Source: Alphaproteobacteria bacterium
GTDB taxonomy: Bacteria; Pseudomonadota; Alphaproteobacteria; Micavibrionales; UBA2020
Direction of reading: 5' to 3'
DNA: 64,000 nt
Assembly (NCBI GenBank): GCA_025934695.1
Contig: JAICWS010000001.1
Location: forward strand, 463,301 to 527,300
In this document: positions 56,000 to 64,000 of the stretch, piece by piece
Layout of the letters: every line of letters begins with the position of its first letter
How positions within the stretch are numbered: the stretch's first letter is position 1
The notes under the pieces: generated by a model
The model's database searches: none
Told to the model about the DNA's origin: nothing
The model's input: the letters and a program-made list of their open reading frames with translations, nothing else
Made by a program: the position numbers and the translations under genes

Positions 56000-56992
56000 A
56001 TGGGATGGTCATCATATCCGCCGGAGCATAAACGAAGCTTCAAACGGGCCGTCCTTTGTTACGCGCTGGTCGCCGTGTTCGCGGCCGGACTGATCTACGC
56101 CCGCGCCGACCGGGCAACGCATGCCTGGAACAGCCGCGTGCCCAACGCCAGCGCCGACATCCACACCGTCTATCCGGGCGCCAATACCACCGCCGCGAGC
56201 GAGGACTGGAGCGTCCCAGCCCCCGGCGAAGGACAGGGCTATGTCTCCATCGTCATGACCGACGCCGGCCTGTCGGAGACCGCGACCGCGCGTGCCCTCG
56301 ACGACCTGCCGCCCGCGGTCGCGCTCGCCTTCTCGCCTTATGCGCAGAAACTGGACGACTGGCTGCGCAAGGCGCAGGACGCACGCCGCGATAGCCTGAT
56401 CCTCGTTCCCATGGAGCCCGCGGATTATCCCCGCAACGATCCAGGCCCGCAGGCGCTGCTCTCGCGCCTGTCTGAAAAGGACAACAGCGCGCGGCTCGGC
56501 TGGGTGCTCGACAAATCGGCGGGCACCGTCGGCGCGATGAATTTCATGGGCTCTGGCTTCCTGAGCGACGACCGCAACACGCGCCCCGTCTTCGACGCGC
56601 TGAAAAGCAAGAACGACATTTTCGTTGAAGTCCCGGTGACCGGCGGCAAGGCCGTCGCCGCCGACACCGCGAAGGCGGCCGGCATGCCTTATCTCGCGGG
56701 CGACATGGTCATCGACGCGAGCGCGACCGAAGCCGCCATCAAGAAGCAGCTGCTCGACCTCGAAACATTGGCGCGCAAGCGCGGCTATGCCGTCGGCATC
56801 GCGCAGCCCTACCCCGTCACTTTCAACATCCTGAAAGACTGGGCCGAGGGCCTTGACCGCCGCGGGGTCAAGCTGGTACCGCTTAAAGCCGTATTGAACA
56901 CGAAGGTGCAGCATGACAAAGCGGCCGCCGCCCAGCAACCGCCAGACCAGCCCCCGCCGGACGCCGAACTCCACCAGTCCCAGCAAAAATAA
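56000..56992 (+). CDS. Divergent polysaccharide deacetylase family protein
   Basis: A 330-residue protein with one N-terminal membrane segment (AVLCYALVAVFAAGLIYA). It has the DUF610/Polysacc_deac_2 layout: YVSIVMTDAGLSETATARAL, ALAFSPYAQKLDDWL, PMEPADYPRNDPGPQALL, MNFMGSGFLSDDRNTRPV and SATEAAIKKQLLDLETLARK. The family has the deacetylase fold and a conserved Asp near the start, but its substrate is unknown; gene context with EnvC/Ctp suggests a role in peptidoglycan remodelling. The C-terminus is Gln/Pro-rich and overlaps rppH by 80 bp. Confidence 0.88.
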   Translation: MGWSSYPPEHKRSFKRAVLCYALVAVFAAGLIYARADRATHAWNSRVPNASADIHTVYPGANTTAASEDWSVPAPGEGQGYVSIVMTDAGLSETATARALDDLPPAVALAFSPYAQKLDDWLRKAQDARRDSLILVPMEPADYPRNDPGPQALLSRLSEKDNSARLGWVLDKSAGTVGAMNFMGSGFLSDDRNTRPVFDALKSKNDIFVEVPVTGGKAVAADTAKAAGMPYLAGDMVIDASATEAAIKKQLLDLETLARKRGYAVGIAQPYPVTFNILKDWAEGLDRRGVKLVPLKAVLNTKVQHDKAAAAQQPPDQPPPDAELHQSQQK

Positions 56993-57488
56993 CGACGCGG
57001 CAAGTGCGGGCGAATACCGGCCCGGCGTCGGCATCGTGCTGTTCAACCGGCACGGCCAGGTCTTCGTGGGCGAGCGCCTCGACAATCCCGGCGCCTGGCA
57101 GATGCCCCAGGGCGGCATCGACGAGGACGAGGATCCCGACGTCGCCGTCTTCCGCGAGATGGAAGAAGAAATCGGCTCGCGCGACGCCCGCATCATCGCC
57201 GCGATGGACGGCTGGCTGACCTACGACATCCCCGAGAAAACGGCGAAAAAGCTGTGGGACGGCAAATACCGCGGCCAGCGGCAGAAATGGATCGCGCTCG
57301 AATTCCTGGGCGACGACAGCGACATCGACCTCAAGGCATTCAAGCACCCGGAATTCAGCCGCTGGAAATGGGTGCCCCTCTCGGACCTGCTCGATTACGT
57401 CGTGCCCTTCAAGCGCGACATCTACCGGCGCGTGATCGAGGAATTCACCCCGCTCGCCAAGCGGTTCAGCGGGAAAAAGGGACGCTAG
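56913..57488 (+). CDS. rppH: RNA pyrophosphohydrolase (Nudix)
   Basis: A 191-residue Nudix protein. The box is GGIDEDEDPDVAVFREMEEE IG, complete. The family-specific RPGVGIVLFNRHGQVFVGER at the start and WMPQGG-like AWQMPQGG confirm RppH/NudH. It removes pyrophosphate from the 5' end of mRNA to start decay (or cleaves dinucleoside polyphosphates). The N-terminal 35 residues are Pro/Ser/Thr-rich and unusual. They arise because the start lies 80 bp inside the upstream gene; a later start would be needed for a minimal protein, but AAGGTG supports ATG 56913. Confidence 0.93.
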   Translation: MTKRPPPSNRQTSPRRTPNSTSPSKNNDAASAGEYRPGVGIVLFNRHGQVFVGERLDNPGAWQMPQGGIDEDEDPDVAVFREMEEEIGSRDARIIAAMDGWLTYDIPEKTAKKLWDGKYRGQRQKWIALEFLGDDSDIDLKAFKHPEFSRWKWVPLSDLLDYVVPFKRDIYRRVIEEFTPLAKRFSGKKGR

Positions 57489-57492
57489 GCCG

Positions 57493-58338
57493 ATGCTTCT
57501 CATTCCCGTTTCCGACGACAATGACGAAGGATACGGGTACCACTACCAGGATTTCGTCCATTGGGGGCTGATCTTCGTCTGCCTCGTCGCCTTCGGGATA
57601 GAGGTGTACCAGTTCGCGAATTACGGGGTGAACGGGCTGCAGGCTTTCATCGAACGTTGGTCGTTCGATCCGCGCATCCTCGGCGACAATTACCTTCGCA
57701 TGGGCTTCGCGGACCGCGCGGTCAAGCTCGGCAAATACCTCATGCATGTCGACAATATGGCGCTGGTGCAGATATTGGCCTCGACCTTCCTGCACGGCGG
57801 CCTCGCGCACCTGTTCGGCAACCTGCTCGTCCTCTACATGCTGGGCGACAATGTCGAATATGCGATGGGCCATGTGCGCTACCTGCTGTTCTTCCTCGTC
57901 GCCGGGATCGTGTCGCAGTGCGGCGAGCTGATCTTTGTCACCTACAGCAATTTCATGGGCGACATCGGGGCGAGCGGCGCGATCATGGCGGTCGCGGGCG
58001 CCTATATGTATTACTTCCCCAAGGCGCGCATCAACTTCTTTTACATGATTCTGATTTTCTGGTGGGGCATTTTCTCGGTCCCCGCGCGCCTTGTCGTCGG
58101 CCTTTATTTCGTGGCGCAGGTCGCCGAGGCCGTTCACGACTATGGCACCAATTACGACAATGTCGCTGTCTGGGCCCATGTGACAGGTTTTGCCATGGGC
58201 CTCCTCTGCGCCGGCCTGCTGCGCAAGGACCGCGACGAGCCGCTGCGCCAGCCGCAGGCGCGCGCCGCCTATAACCGCTCCTTGCGCGCCCGGCTGCGCA
58301 ACCGGCAGGATCCCTGGGGCAATGACCCGCGGCGGTAA
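57493..58338 (+). CDS. Rhomboid-family intramembrane serine protease
   Basis: A 281-residue membrane protein with about six helices. Catalytic Ser is in GASGAIMAV, catalytic His in WAHVTGFAMGL, and the first-helix motif HGGLAHLFGN is present. It cuts substrates within the membrane. It is 4 bp after rppH, translationally close. N-terminal cytoplasmic tail is acidic; C-terminal tail is Arg-rich (RSLRARLRNRQDP). Substrate unknown. Confidence 0.93.
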   Translation: MLLIPVSDDNDEGYGYHYQDFVHWGLIFVCLVAFGIEVYQFANYGVNGLQAFIERWSFDPRILGDNYLRMGFADRAVKLGKYLMHVDNMALVQILASTFLHGGLAHLFGNLLVLYMLGDNVEYAMGHVRYLLFFLVAGIVSQCGELIFVTYSNFMGDIGASGAIMAVAGAYMYYFPKARINFFYMILIFWWGIFSVPARLVVGLYFVAQVAEAVHDYGTNYDNVAVWAHVTGFAMGLLCAGLLRKDRDEPLRQPQARAAYNRSLRARLRNRQDPWGNDPRR

Positions 58339-58373
58339 GTTTATTGAATTTTAATATTTCCTCAAGTTTTTAT

Positions 58374-58402
58374 TTGACATAATATTGACCTATTGATATA
58401 GT
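58374..58402 (+). promoter_or_regulatory. Near-consensus sigma-70 promoter
   Basis: Perfect -35 TTGACA, 17-bp spacer and -10 TATAGT in an AT-rich stretch. The expected start is near 58409, 23 nt before the ATG of the next gene. Confidence 0.8.
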
Positions 58403-58431
58403 CGCTGATTAGATTTCAAAGAGAAATTCCA

Positions 58432-59034
58432 ATGAGCCTTTCATCGCAGTTCGAGAAATCACAGGCTGACTTCCAGCAGGCTACCCGCAACGCCAGCAAG
58501 GCCAGACTGAGCCGCACAATGGAGAAAATGGCCAATGGCTTCGCCGGCGCGGTGCAAGGCATCGCCGCGCGCAAGGCCAAGGGCAAGGAGCCGAACTGGT
58601 TCCAGAAGCGCAAGACCGAAAAATGGATCTGGCGTACGAAGGGGCTTGCAAGCACAGACATCACGCCCAGATTTTTCGAGGATATTCCCGGCTTCCGCAA
58701 GCTGCGCGACGCCTGCGCCGATCCCAAGATGGACATCCGGCTTCGGATTTACGTCACGGGTGGCAGCGACTTCGGCATCAAGGTGGACCTCGATCCTACG
58801 CGGCCCTTTAAGGATAGCGCAATCGAACCCAGCAGCAGCCTTTCCTGGAAGATCGACTTTCCCGATCCCGGGCTGACCAGGCCCGGCCGCCCAGGGACGC
58901 GCCCTACCCCACCACCCCAGTCGGCGAACATGCCGCTCACGGTGCCCGCCGCGCCTGCTACTCCCGTTGCCGCCCCCGCCGTACAGAATTCCGGCATCGT
59001 CGTACTGCCGCAGCTTCGACTCAAGATGAAGTGA
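58432..59034 (+). CDS. Protein of unknown function with own strong promoter
   Basis: A 200-residue protein. Residues 1-60 are a charged helix (EKSQADFQQATRNASKARLS); residues 60-145 are compact (WIWRTKGLASTDITPRFFED; DIRLRIYVTGGSDFGIKVDL); the rest is Pro/Ala-rich with a short strand at the end (NSGIVVLPQLRLKMK). No signal peptide or membrane segment. No known family is recognised. It has one of the best promoters in the window and stands alone, so it is probably well expressed. Confidence 0.75.
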   Translation: MSLSSQFEKSQADFQQATRNASKARLSRTMEKMANGFAGAVQGIAARKAKGKEPNWFQKRKTEKWIWRTKGLASTDITPRFFEDIPGFRKLRDACADPKMDIRLRIYVTGGSDFGIKVDLDPTRPFKDSAIEPSSSLSWKIDFPDPGLTRPGRPGTRPTPPPQSANMPLTVPAAPATPVAAPAVQNSGIVVLPQLRLKMK

Positions 59035-59220
59035 GTTATTGCGGCAATGAGACTTGTCATTCCTGCGCAGGCGGAAATGACTGTTATTAACAGCGATATT
59101 TCCGCTAGAACAGCGCGTTGAAAGGATAAGCTCAGAGACCTCGGGGTCTCCGCGTTAAAAAAGTTTACACAATTGGTGCGGTGGGTCCGGTGTTGTTGGG
59201 TTCAATTTATAAGCTCATTC

Positions 59221-59301
59221 GCGCGAAGTAACGAAGTTACGAAGCGTGTATCTACTTGCCCATCCCGGCGAAAACCTCTTCGTAACTTCGGTACTTCGCA
59301 C
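59221..59301. repeat. CGAAGTTACGAAG-family repeat, internally deleted copy
   Basis: GCGCGAAGTAACGAAGTTAC on the left and GTAACTTCGGTACTTCGCAC on the right are joined by a remnant of the inner repeat (CATCCCGGCGAAAA). It is preceded by GTCTCCGCGTTAAAA, as at 51150. The gap 59035-59438 contains this copy and no recognisable gene. Confidence 0.8.
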
Positions 59302-59438
59302 GAATGGGCTTCAGAGCTGCTAGCCGCGCTGGAACGCCCGCTTCAGCCATCCTTATAGCAACGGCATTGGATTCCCCGCCTGCGCTAAAGCTTCGGCGGA
59401 CGAGTGGCCGCTTGTGCAGGAATGACGAGCACGGGATT

Positions 59439-60776
59439 TTACTGCGTATTCAGCGGCGACCAGGCCGGGTCCGAACCGTCGAGCGGCGTCGGGATGCGCT
59501 GCTCGTTGTAGCCCGTCAGGTCGATGGAGTAGATGCTGGCCGTGCGTTCGGTGCGGCGCATGCCGGTCGGCAGTTCCTTGAAGTAGGCAAGGACGCGGCC
59601 GTTGGGCGACCAGGTCGGGCCCTCGACGTGGAAGGCCGAGACGATTTCGCGCTCGCCATGACCGTCGGGATGGATGACGCCGATATAGAACTGCCCGCCC
59701 GAGATCTTCGTGAAAGCGATCAGATCGCCGCGCGGCGACCAGACGGGGTTGCCATAGCGGCCTTCGCCGAAGGTGATGCGGTGCTGGTTCGAGCCGTCGG
59801 CATTCATGATGTAGATTTCCTGCTTGCCGCTGCGGTCGGATTCGAACGCGATCTGGCGGCCGTCAGGCGCATAGGAGGGCGAGGTGTTGATGGAAGGATC
59901 ATTGGTCAGGCGCGCAGTCCCGTGCGAGCGGATATCCATCGTGTAGATGTCCGAGTTGCCGCCCTTGGACAAGCTCATGACCACCTTGTTGCCGTCGGGC
60001 GAGAATCTTGGCGCAAACGTCATGCCCGGGAAGTCACCCAGCACATGCTGCGCGCCACTGTCGATGTCATAAATGTAAACGCGCGGGCGGTTGTTGTAAT
60101 AGGCCATGTAGGTTATCTGCTGGCGCGTCGGCGAAAAACGCGGCGTCAGCACGAGGGCGCGGCCGTCGGTCAGGAAGCGGTGGTTCGCGCCGTCCTGGTC
60201 CATGATGGCGAGGCGCTTGGTGCGCATGTTGGCCGGGCCGGTTTCAGAGATATAGACGATGCGGCTGTCGAAATAGCCCTCCTCGCCGGTGATACGTTTA
60301 TAAATAACGTCCGAGATGATATGCGCGATGCGGCGCCAGTTGGTGGGCGTCGTCATATAGGCCGTGCCGACCATCTGCTGCTGCGCGAAAACGTCCCACA
60401 GGCGGAATTCGACGCGCGTGCGGCCGTCTGCCGTATGCGTCACCTGCCCCGTCACCAGCGCCTGTGCGTTCGTCGAGCGCCATTCGCCAAAGTTCGGATG
60501 CTGCGCGGCGGAAGCGGAATCCTGGATGAAGGCGCGCGGATCGAGCACCTTGAACAGGCCGGTGTGGCCGAGGTTGTTCGAGATCACCGACACCATGCGC
60601 GCGCCGAGGTCGTTGTCCGCCGGCGTATGTCCCATGAAGTTCGGGATGGCGATGGGCACGGGCTGCATGTTGCCTTGATCGACCGTGATATGCAGTCCCT
60701 GGGCAAGCGCCGATTGCGGCGCGGCGGCCATGCAGGCCAGCATCAGGGCGAAGAACAACAGGGAAATTTTTTTCAT
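59439..60776 (-). CDS. tolB: Tol-Pal system beta-propeller protein TolB
   Basis: A 445-residue periplasmic protein. Signal peptide at 1-25 ([15 protein letters not shown], cleavage after SALA). Residues about 30-160 are the N-terminal domain that contacts TolA; residues about 170-440 are a six-bladed propeller with repeated [18 protein letters not shown] motifs ([30 protein letters not shown]). It couples TolA movement to Pal during outer-membrane constriction. ATG 60776 follows GAGGACGCC. A palindromic repeat separates it from tolA (165 bp), and pal is not next to it. Confidence 0.96.
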   Translation of the reverse strand: MKKISLLFFALMLACMAAAPQSALAQGLHITVDQGNMQPVPIAIPNFMGHTPADNDLGARMVSVISNNLGHTGLFKVLDPRAFIQDSASAAQHPNFGEWRSTNAQALVTGQVTHTADGRTRVEFRLWDVFAQQQMVGTAYMTTPTNWRRIAHIISDVIYKRITGEEGYFDSRIVYISETGPANMRTKRLAIMDQDGANHRFLTDGRALVLTPRFSPTRQQITYMAYYNNRPRVYIYDIDSGAQHVLGDFPGMTFAPRFSPDGNKVVMSLSKGGNSDIYTMDIRSHGTARLTNDPSINTSPSYAPDGRQIAFESDRSGKQEIYIMNADGSNQHRITFGEGRYGNPVWSPRGDLIAFTKISGGQFYIGVIHPDGHGEREIVSAFHVEGPTWSPNGRVLAYFKELPTGMRRTERTASIYSIDLTGYNEQRIPTPLDGSDPAWSPLNTQ

Positions 60777-60803
60777 CGGCGTCCTCATTCTTGATCTCTT
60801 GTT

Positions 60804-60915
60804 CCCTCTCCCGCGATAGCGGGAGAGGGTTAGGGTGAGGGGCTTAACAGTCTTAAACGTTCAAGACCGCTAAGCCCCTCATCCCCCGCCTTCTCCCGCT
60901 ATCGCGGGAGAAGGA
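60804..60915. repeat. Palindromic repeat (CCCGCGATAGCGGGAGAGGG family, copy 2)
   Basis: It matches the arms of 50045-50178, with a shortened spacer, and lies between tolA and tolB. Confidence 0.9.
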
Positions 60916-60940
60916 GTCCCACCGCGCGGTGGGAAAAAAA

Positions 60941-61807
60941 CTAAAACATCTGACTCGGATCAAACGTCACGGTCATCGTTTTCCAGGATTCATATTTATC
61001 AGGCGGCAGGTCAAAAGGCGAGCAATTTGGGTTGCGGACGGCGCGCAAGGCGCTGTCGGCCATGGCGGCATAGAAGCTGTCGCTGTTATAGCGGGCCTGG
61101 TCGACGATCTGGGCGGATTGCAGAGTGCGGTCCTCGTTAATAACCATATAAATATCCACTGTCGTCGTGTCGGCATCCTTGGCGCCGGCGGGCAGGCTCC
61201 AGCATCCGGCCAGCTGGTGACGCAGGGCGTCCGTTTCCATCATCGTCATGCGCTGGCCCAGGGGAAGCGGCTGGCCGTCGTTGCTGGCGACCTTCGCGGC
61301 CGGCTGCACCGGCGTGGGCGGCGCCTGCTGCGTCTTGGTCTCCGCAAGGTTTTTCAGCAGTGTCGAGAAATCCTCCTTCTTGGGCTCGACCTTCTTCTCA
61401 TCTGGCTTTTTCTCGACCTTCTTCGGCGGCTTTTTCGGAATCGCGTTCTCGTCGAAGACCGGTTTTTGGTCTTCTTTCGTTTCCTCGGTCTTCTCGGGCG
61501 GCTTGATGACAGGCGTGTTCGGCTGGACGGATTTATTCGTCGGCGCGGGCGGCGGCTTTTTGGGCTCGACCTTCTTCTCGGGCTCGGGCGGCTTGGCTGG
61601 TTCTTTTTTGGGCTGCGGCGCGACCTTGGTCGTCTGCGCCATGTCGGCGACGGTGACAAGCTCGACCGACATTGGCTGAGGCGTCTCGTCATACTTGTGA
61701 TGCAGCCAGGGGAAGCTGACCGTGATCAGGATCAGCGCGGCGGCATGCAGCATCGCGGATGTGGCTATCGAACTCCTGCGCATGTCTTTACCGAAGGCAT
61801 AGGCCAA
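60941..61807 (-). CDS. tolA: Cell envelope integrity protein TolA
   Basis: A 288-residue protein: one N-terminal membrane helix (SSIATSAMLHAAALILITVS), a long Lys/Pro/Glu-rich linker (PAKPPEPEKKVEPKKPPPAP), and a C-terminal domain from about residue 195 (LRHQLAGCWSLPAGAKDADT; AMADSALRAVRNPNCSPFDL) matching TolA domain III, with two Cys. It links TolQR in the inner membrane to TolB-Pal. Shorter than E. coli TolA because the linker is Pro/Lys-type. It begins 1 bp after tolR. Confidence 0.93.
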   Translation of the reverse strand: MAYAFGKDMRRSSIATSAMLHAAALILITVSFPWLHHKYDETPQPMSVELVTVADMAQTTKVAPQPKKEPAKPPEPEKKVEPKKPPPAPTNKSVQPNTPVIKPPEKTEETKEDQKPVFDENAIPKKPPKKVEKKPDEKKVEPKKEDFSTLLKNLAETKTQQAPPTPVQPAAKVASNDGQPLPLGQRMTMMETDALRHQLAGCWSLPAGAKDADTTTVDIYMVINEDRTLQSAQIVDQARYNSDSFYAAMADSALRAVRNPNCSPFDLPPDKYESWKTMTVTFDPSQMF

Positions 61808-61808
61808 G

Positions 61809-62263
61809 TCAGTCCTTCCTCATCGTGGGGTCGGTGACGAGGGCGATCTTGGTGAAGCCGGCCGTATTGATCGTGGCCATGACGACCATGACCTTGCCGT
61901 AGTCGAGCTTGGAATCGGCCTTGATGTAGACGCGCTGGTCGTTCTTGCCGCTGTTATCTTCGGTACCGCCCTGCGCGATAGCCTGCAGCTTGTCGCTCAA
62001 TTCATCCAGCGTCATGCGCTTGTCGCCGATGAAGATATCGCCCTTTGAATCAAGCGAAATTTCCAGCGGCTTGTTGTCTTGCTGGCTGATGGCATTGGCA
62101 TGCGCCTTTGGCAGGTTCAGTGAAACTCCCGCGGTCAAAAGCGGCGCCGTCACCATGAAGATGACGAGGAGGACGAGCATCACGTCGACGAGTGGCGTGA
62201 CGTTGATGTCGGCCATCACCGCGCGCCCGCGACGCTTGTGGCGCCCTGTGATCGCGGCGCCCA

Positions 62264-62264
<1 letters not shown>
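61809..62264 (-). CDS. tolR: Tol-Pal system protein TolR
   Basis: A 151-residue ExbD-type protein with an N-terminal membrane helix carrying the proton-linked Asp (NVTPLVDVMLVLLVIF), then a periplasmic domain (ISLDSKGDIFIGDKRMTLDE; RVYIKADSKLDYGKVMVVMA). Works with TolQ as the proton-driven motor. Start and tolQ stop overlap (TGATG). Confidence 0.96.
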
Positions 62265-63001
<737 letters not shown>

Positions 63002-63034
63002 CGTTCGTCCTGTTTTCTGTCGGCCCCGCCGCAA

Positions 63035-63136
63035 ACCCACCCGGCGAAAGCCGGGGTCCAGTCGCGCGAAGCGCCTTTATGATTCATATAGGCCGCCTCT
63101 CGGCGGCGCTGGATCCCGGCTTACGCCGGGATGACG
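63035..63136. repeat. Palindromic repeat between ybgC and tolQ
   Basis: Arms ACCCGGCGAAAGCCGGGGTC and ATCCCGGCTTACGCCGGGAT mirror each other. It lies within the tol cluster. Confidence 0.85.
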
Positions 63137-63159
63137 ATGAGGAATATTATGTATTTAAA

Positions 63160-63561
63160 TCAAGCCGCTTTAAACAAATCCCTGACCGCTTCTGGTAATC
63201 TAGCAGCTTTCCCGTTCTTATCAATACAGGCGATTTTAACGGCCATATCCACCAAAAGGGTCTCGCCGCGGAAAATCCGCTGCTCCATCTCCATCGACGC
63301 GCCCTTGACCTCCTTCATGGAAGTTTTGACGATCAGAAGGTCATCAAGTCTGGCCGGGGACTTAAAATCGATCCGCATCGAAATTACGGTAAATGCGATG
63401 CCTTGGGTTTTGAGGATTCCGGCATGCTCGAAGCCCGCGTCCCTCAGCATCTCCGTCCGCCCCCGCTCGGCGAAGCGCAGGTAGCTCGCATGATAAACGA
63501 TGCCCCCGGCATCGGTATCCTCGTAATAGACGCGGATGGGAAGGGAATGAACAGCGTGCAT
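63160..63561 (-). CDS. ybgC: Tol-Pal-associated acyl-CoA thioesterase YbgC
   Basis: A 133-residue hotdog-fold protein. The active-site segment is VYYEDTDAGGIVYHASYLRF, with the catalytic Asp and the tyrosine/histidine pair of YbgC. It hydrolyses short-chain or acyl-ACP thioesters in phospholipid metabolism and is a standard tol-cluster member. ATG 63561 and length are normal. Confidence 0.95.
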   Translation of the reverse strand: MHAVHSLPIRVYYEDTDAGGIVYHASYLRFAERGRTEMLRDAGFEHAGILKTQGIAFTVISMRIDFKSPARLDDLLIVKTSMKEVKGASMEMEQRIFRGETLLVDMAVKIACIDKNGKAARLPEAVRDLFKAA

Positions 63562-63590
63562 CGCTTGTCCTTGGGCTGGATAAGGGAACC

Positions 63591-63776
63591 ACGAATGGAC
63601 ACGAACTACACGAATGAACTCCCATACCCGCGGAAGCCGGTATCCAGTTTATAAAACTTCTACCTCATGACCTGCGCGCGAACGCGCTATTAACGAGGTA
63701 GAAAGTGAATAAACTGGACCCCGGCTTTCGCCGGGGTGGAATGAACACTCATTCGTGTTTATTCGTGTCCATTCGT
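63591..63776. repeat. Nested palindromic repeat upstream of ybgC
   Basis: Outer arms ACGAATGGACACGAACTACA and the mirrored TATTCGTGTCCATTCGT enclose a GACGAAAGTC-family element (63620-63739) with CCAGTTTATAAAACTTCTAC ... GTAGAAAGTGAATAAACTGG inside. Confidence 0.85.
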
Positions 63777-63828
63777 CGTTCTCCTGCGACCGTAGCAGGC
63801 AAGGCCGCTTTGTCAAATGGAGAAAGGC

Positions 63829-64000
63829 CTAGTACCCGGCCCCATACCCCGGGCGATGCAGGATGATGACGGCGGGCTTATGCCTGCCTCGGCCGTAGGA
63901 ACCGAAGATCTGGCTCAGCGGATCGTTGTCCGGCTGGCGCGAGGCCATGGCAGGGCGCCGCGCAGCGCGATTGAAGCTCTGCTGGAACAGCGCGCGCTGG
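63829..64000 (-). CDS. Partial protein of unknown function (5' end outside window)
   Basis: A C-terminal fragment on the minus strand reading QRALFQQSFNRAARRPAMAS ... and ending HRPGYGAGY before a stop at 63829-63831. About 56 codons are visible. It is basic and Arg-rich; no family is recognised. It is not the C-terminus of RuvB, the usual neighbour of ybgC. Confidence 0.5.
   Translation of the reverse strand, partial: QRALFQQSFNRAARRPAMASRQPDNDPLSQIFGSYGRGRHKPAVIILHRPGYGAGY

Noticed and set aside
59304-60794. 496-codon + strand frame opposite tolB
   Set aside because: Crosses a repeat and lies antisense to well-conserved TolB; no start signal.

Overview
The window is GC-rich chromosomal DNA from an alphaproteobacterium. 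Pointers to that class are the F0 operon split off as atpI-atpB-atpE-atpF'-atpF with two b-type subunits, an IalB-family protein, a BcsS-family protein, an NDUFAF6-like squalene/phytoene-synthase homologue, a ROSE-type RNA thermometer before an hsp20 gene, and a ybgC-tolQRAB cluster. I cannot name a genus. No rRNA, tRNA, integrase, transposase or CRISPR array was recognised.

Layout. 1-13.6 kb: two tandem inositol-monophosphatase genes, an OmpA-domain protein, a Gly/Met/Gln/Pro repeat protein, an MsbA-type ABC exporter, rpmE, hsp20 with its thermometer, a Nudix protein, a beta-helix-like protein, an NDUFAF6-like protein and murJ. 13.6-27.8 kb: ubiE, then a 12-kb minus-strand block that reads, in transcription order, TPR-sulfotransferase, IalB protein, TPR-sulfotransferase, two cellulose-synthase-like glycosyltransferases, BcsS, and a two-subunit sugar/polyol dehydrogenase; cmk lies just upstream of it. 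This block looks like a surface-polysaccharide locus that may make a modified (sulfated or oxidised) glucan.

27.9-35.4 kb: small hypotheticals, an ankyrin protein, dinB, a PAS histidine kinase and the F0 ATP-synthase operon. 35.5-43.9 kb: one giant gene for a 2804-residue multidomain protein (nucleotidyltransferase-like, Sel1 repeats, two copies of a HExxH metallopeptidase-like module, an ADP-ribosyltransferase-like HGT module, and a hydrophobic C-terminal region). It is the strongest candidate for an undescribed effector or toxin. 44-64 kb: putA; nadD-rsfS-rlmH; envC-like M23, ctpA-like S41, divergent polysaccharide deacetylase, rppH and rhomboid genes in a row; and the tol cluster.

Two AT-richer genes (47.3-48.0 kb and 51.3-52.8 kb) share an N-terminal domain. 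The second sits inside a 108-bp direct duplication of the 5' end of rlmH, a signature of insertion. The intergenic spaces are dense with several families of palindromic repeats of about 80-200 bp, some nested inside one another and two lying inside the tol cluster. rsfS has an unusual leader: a good promoter, a short leader ORF, a terminator-like hairpin, and a strong ribosome-binding site in front of an AUC rather than an AUG.
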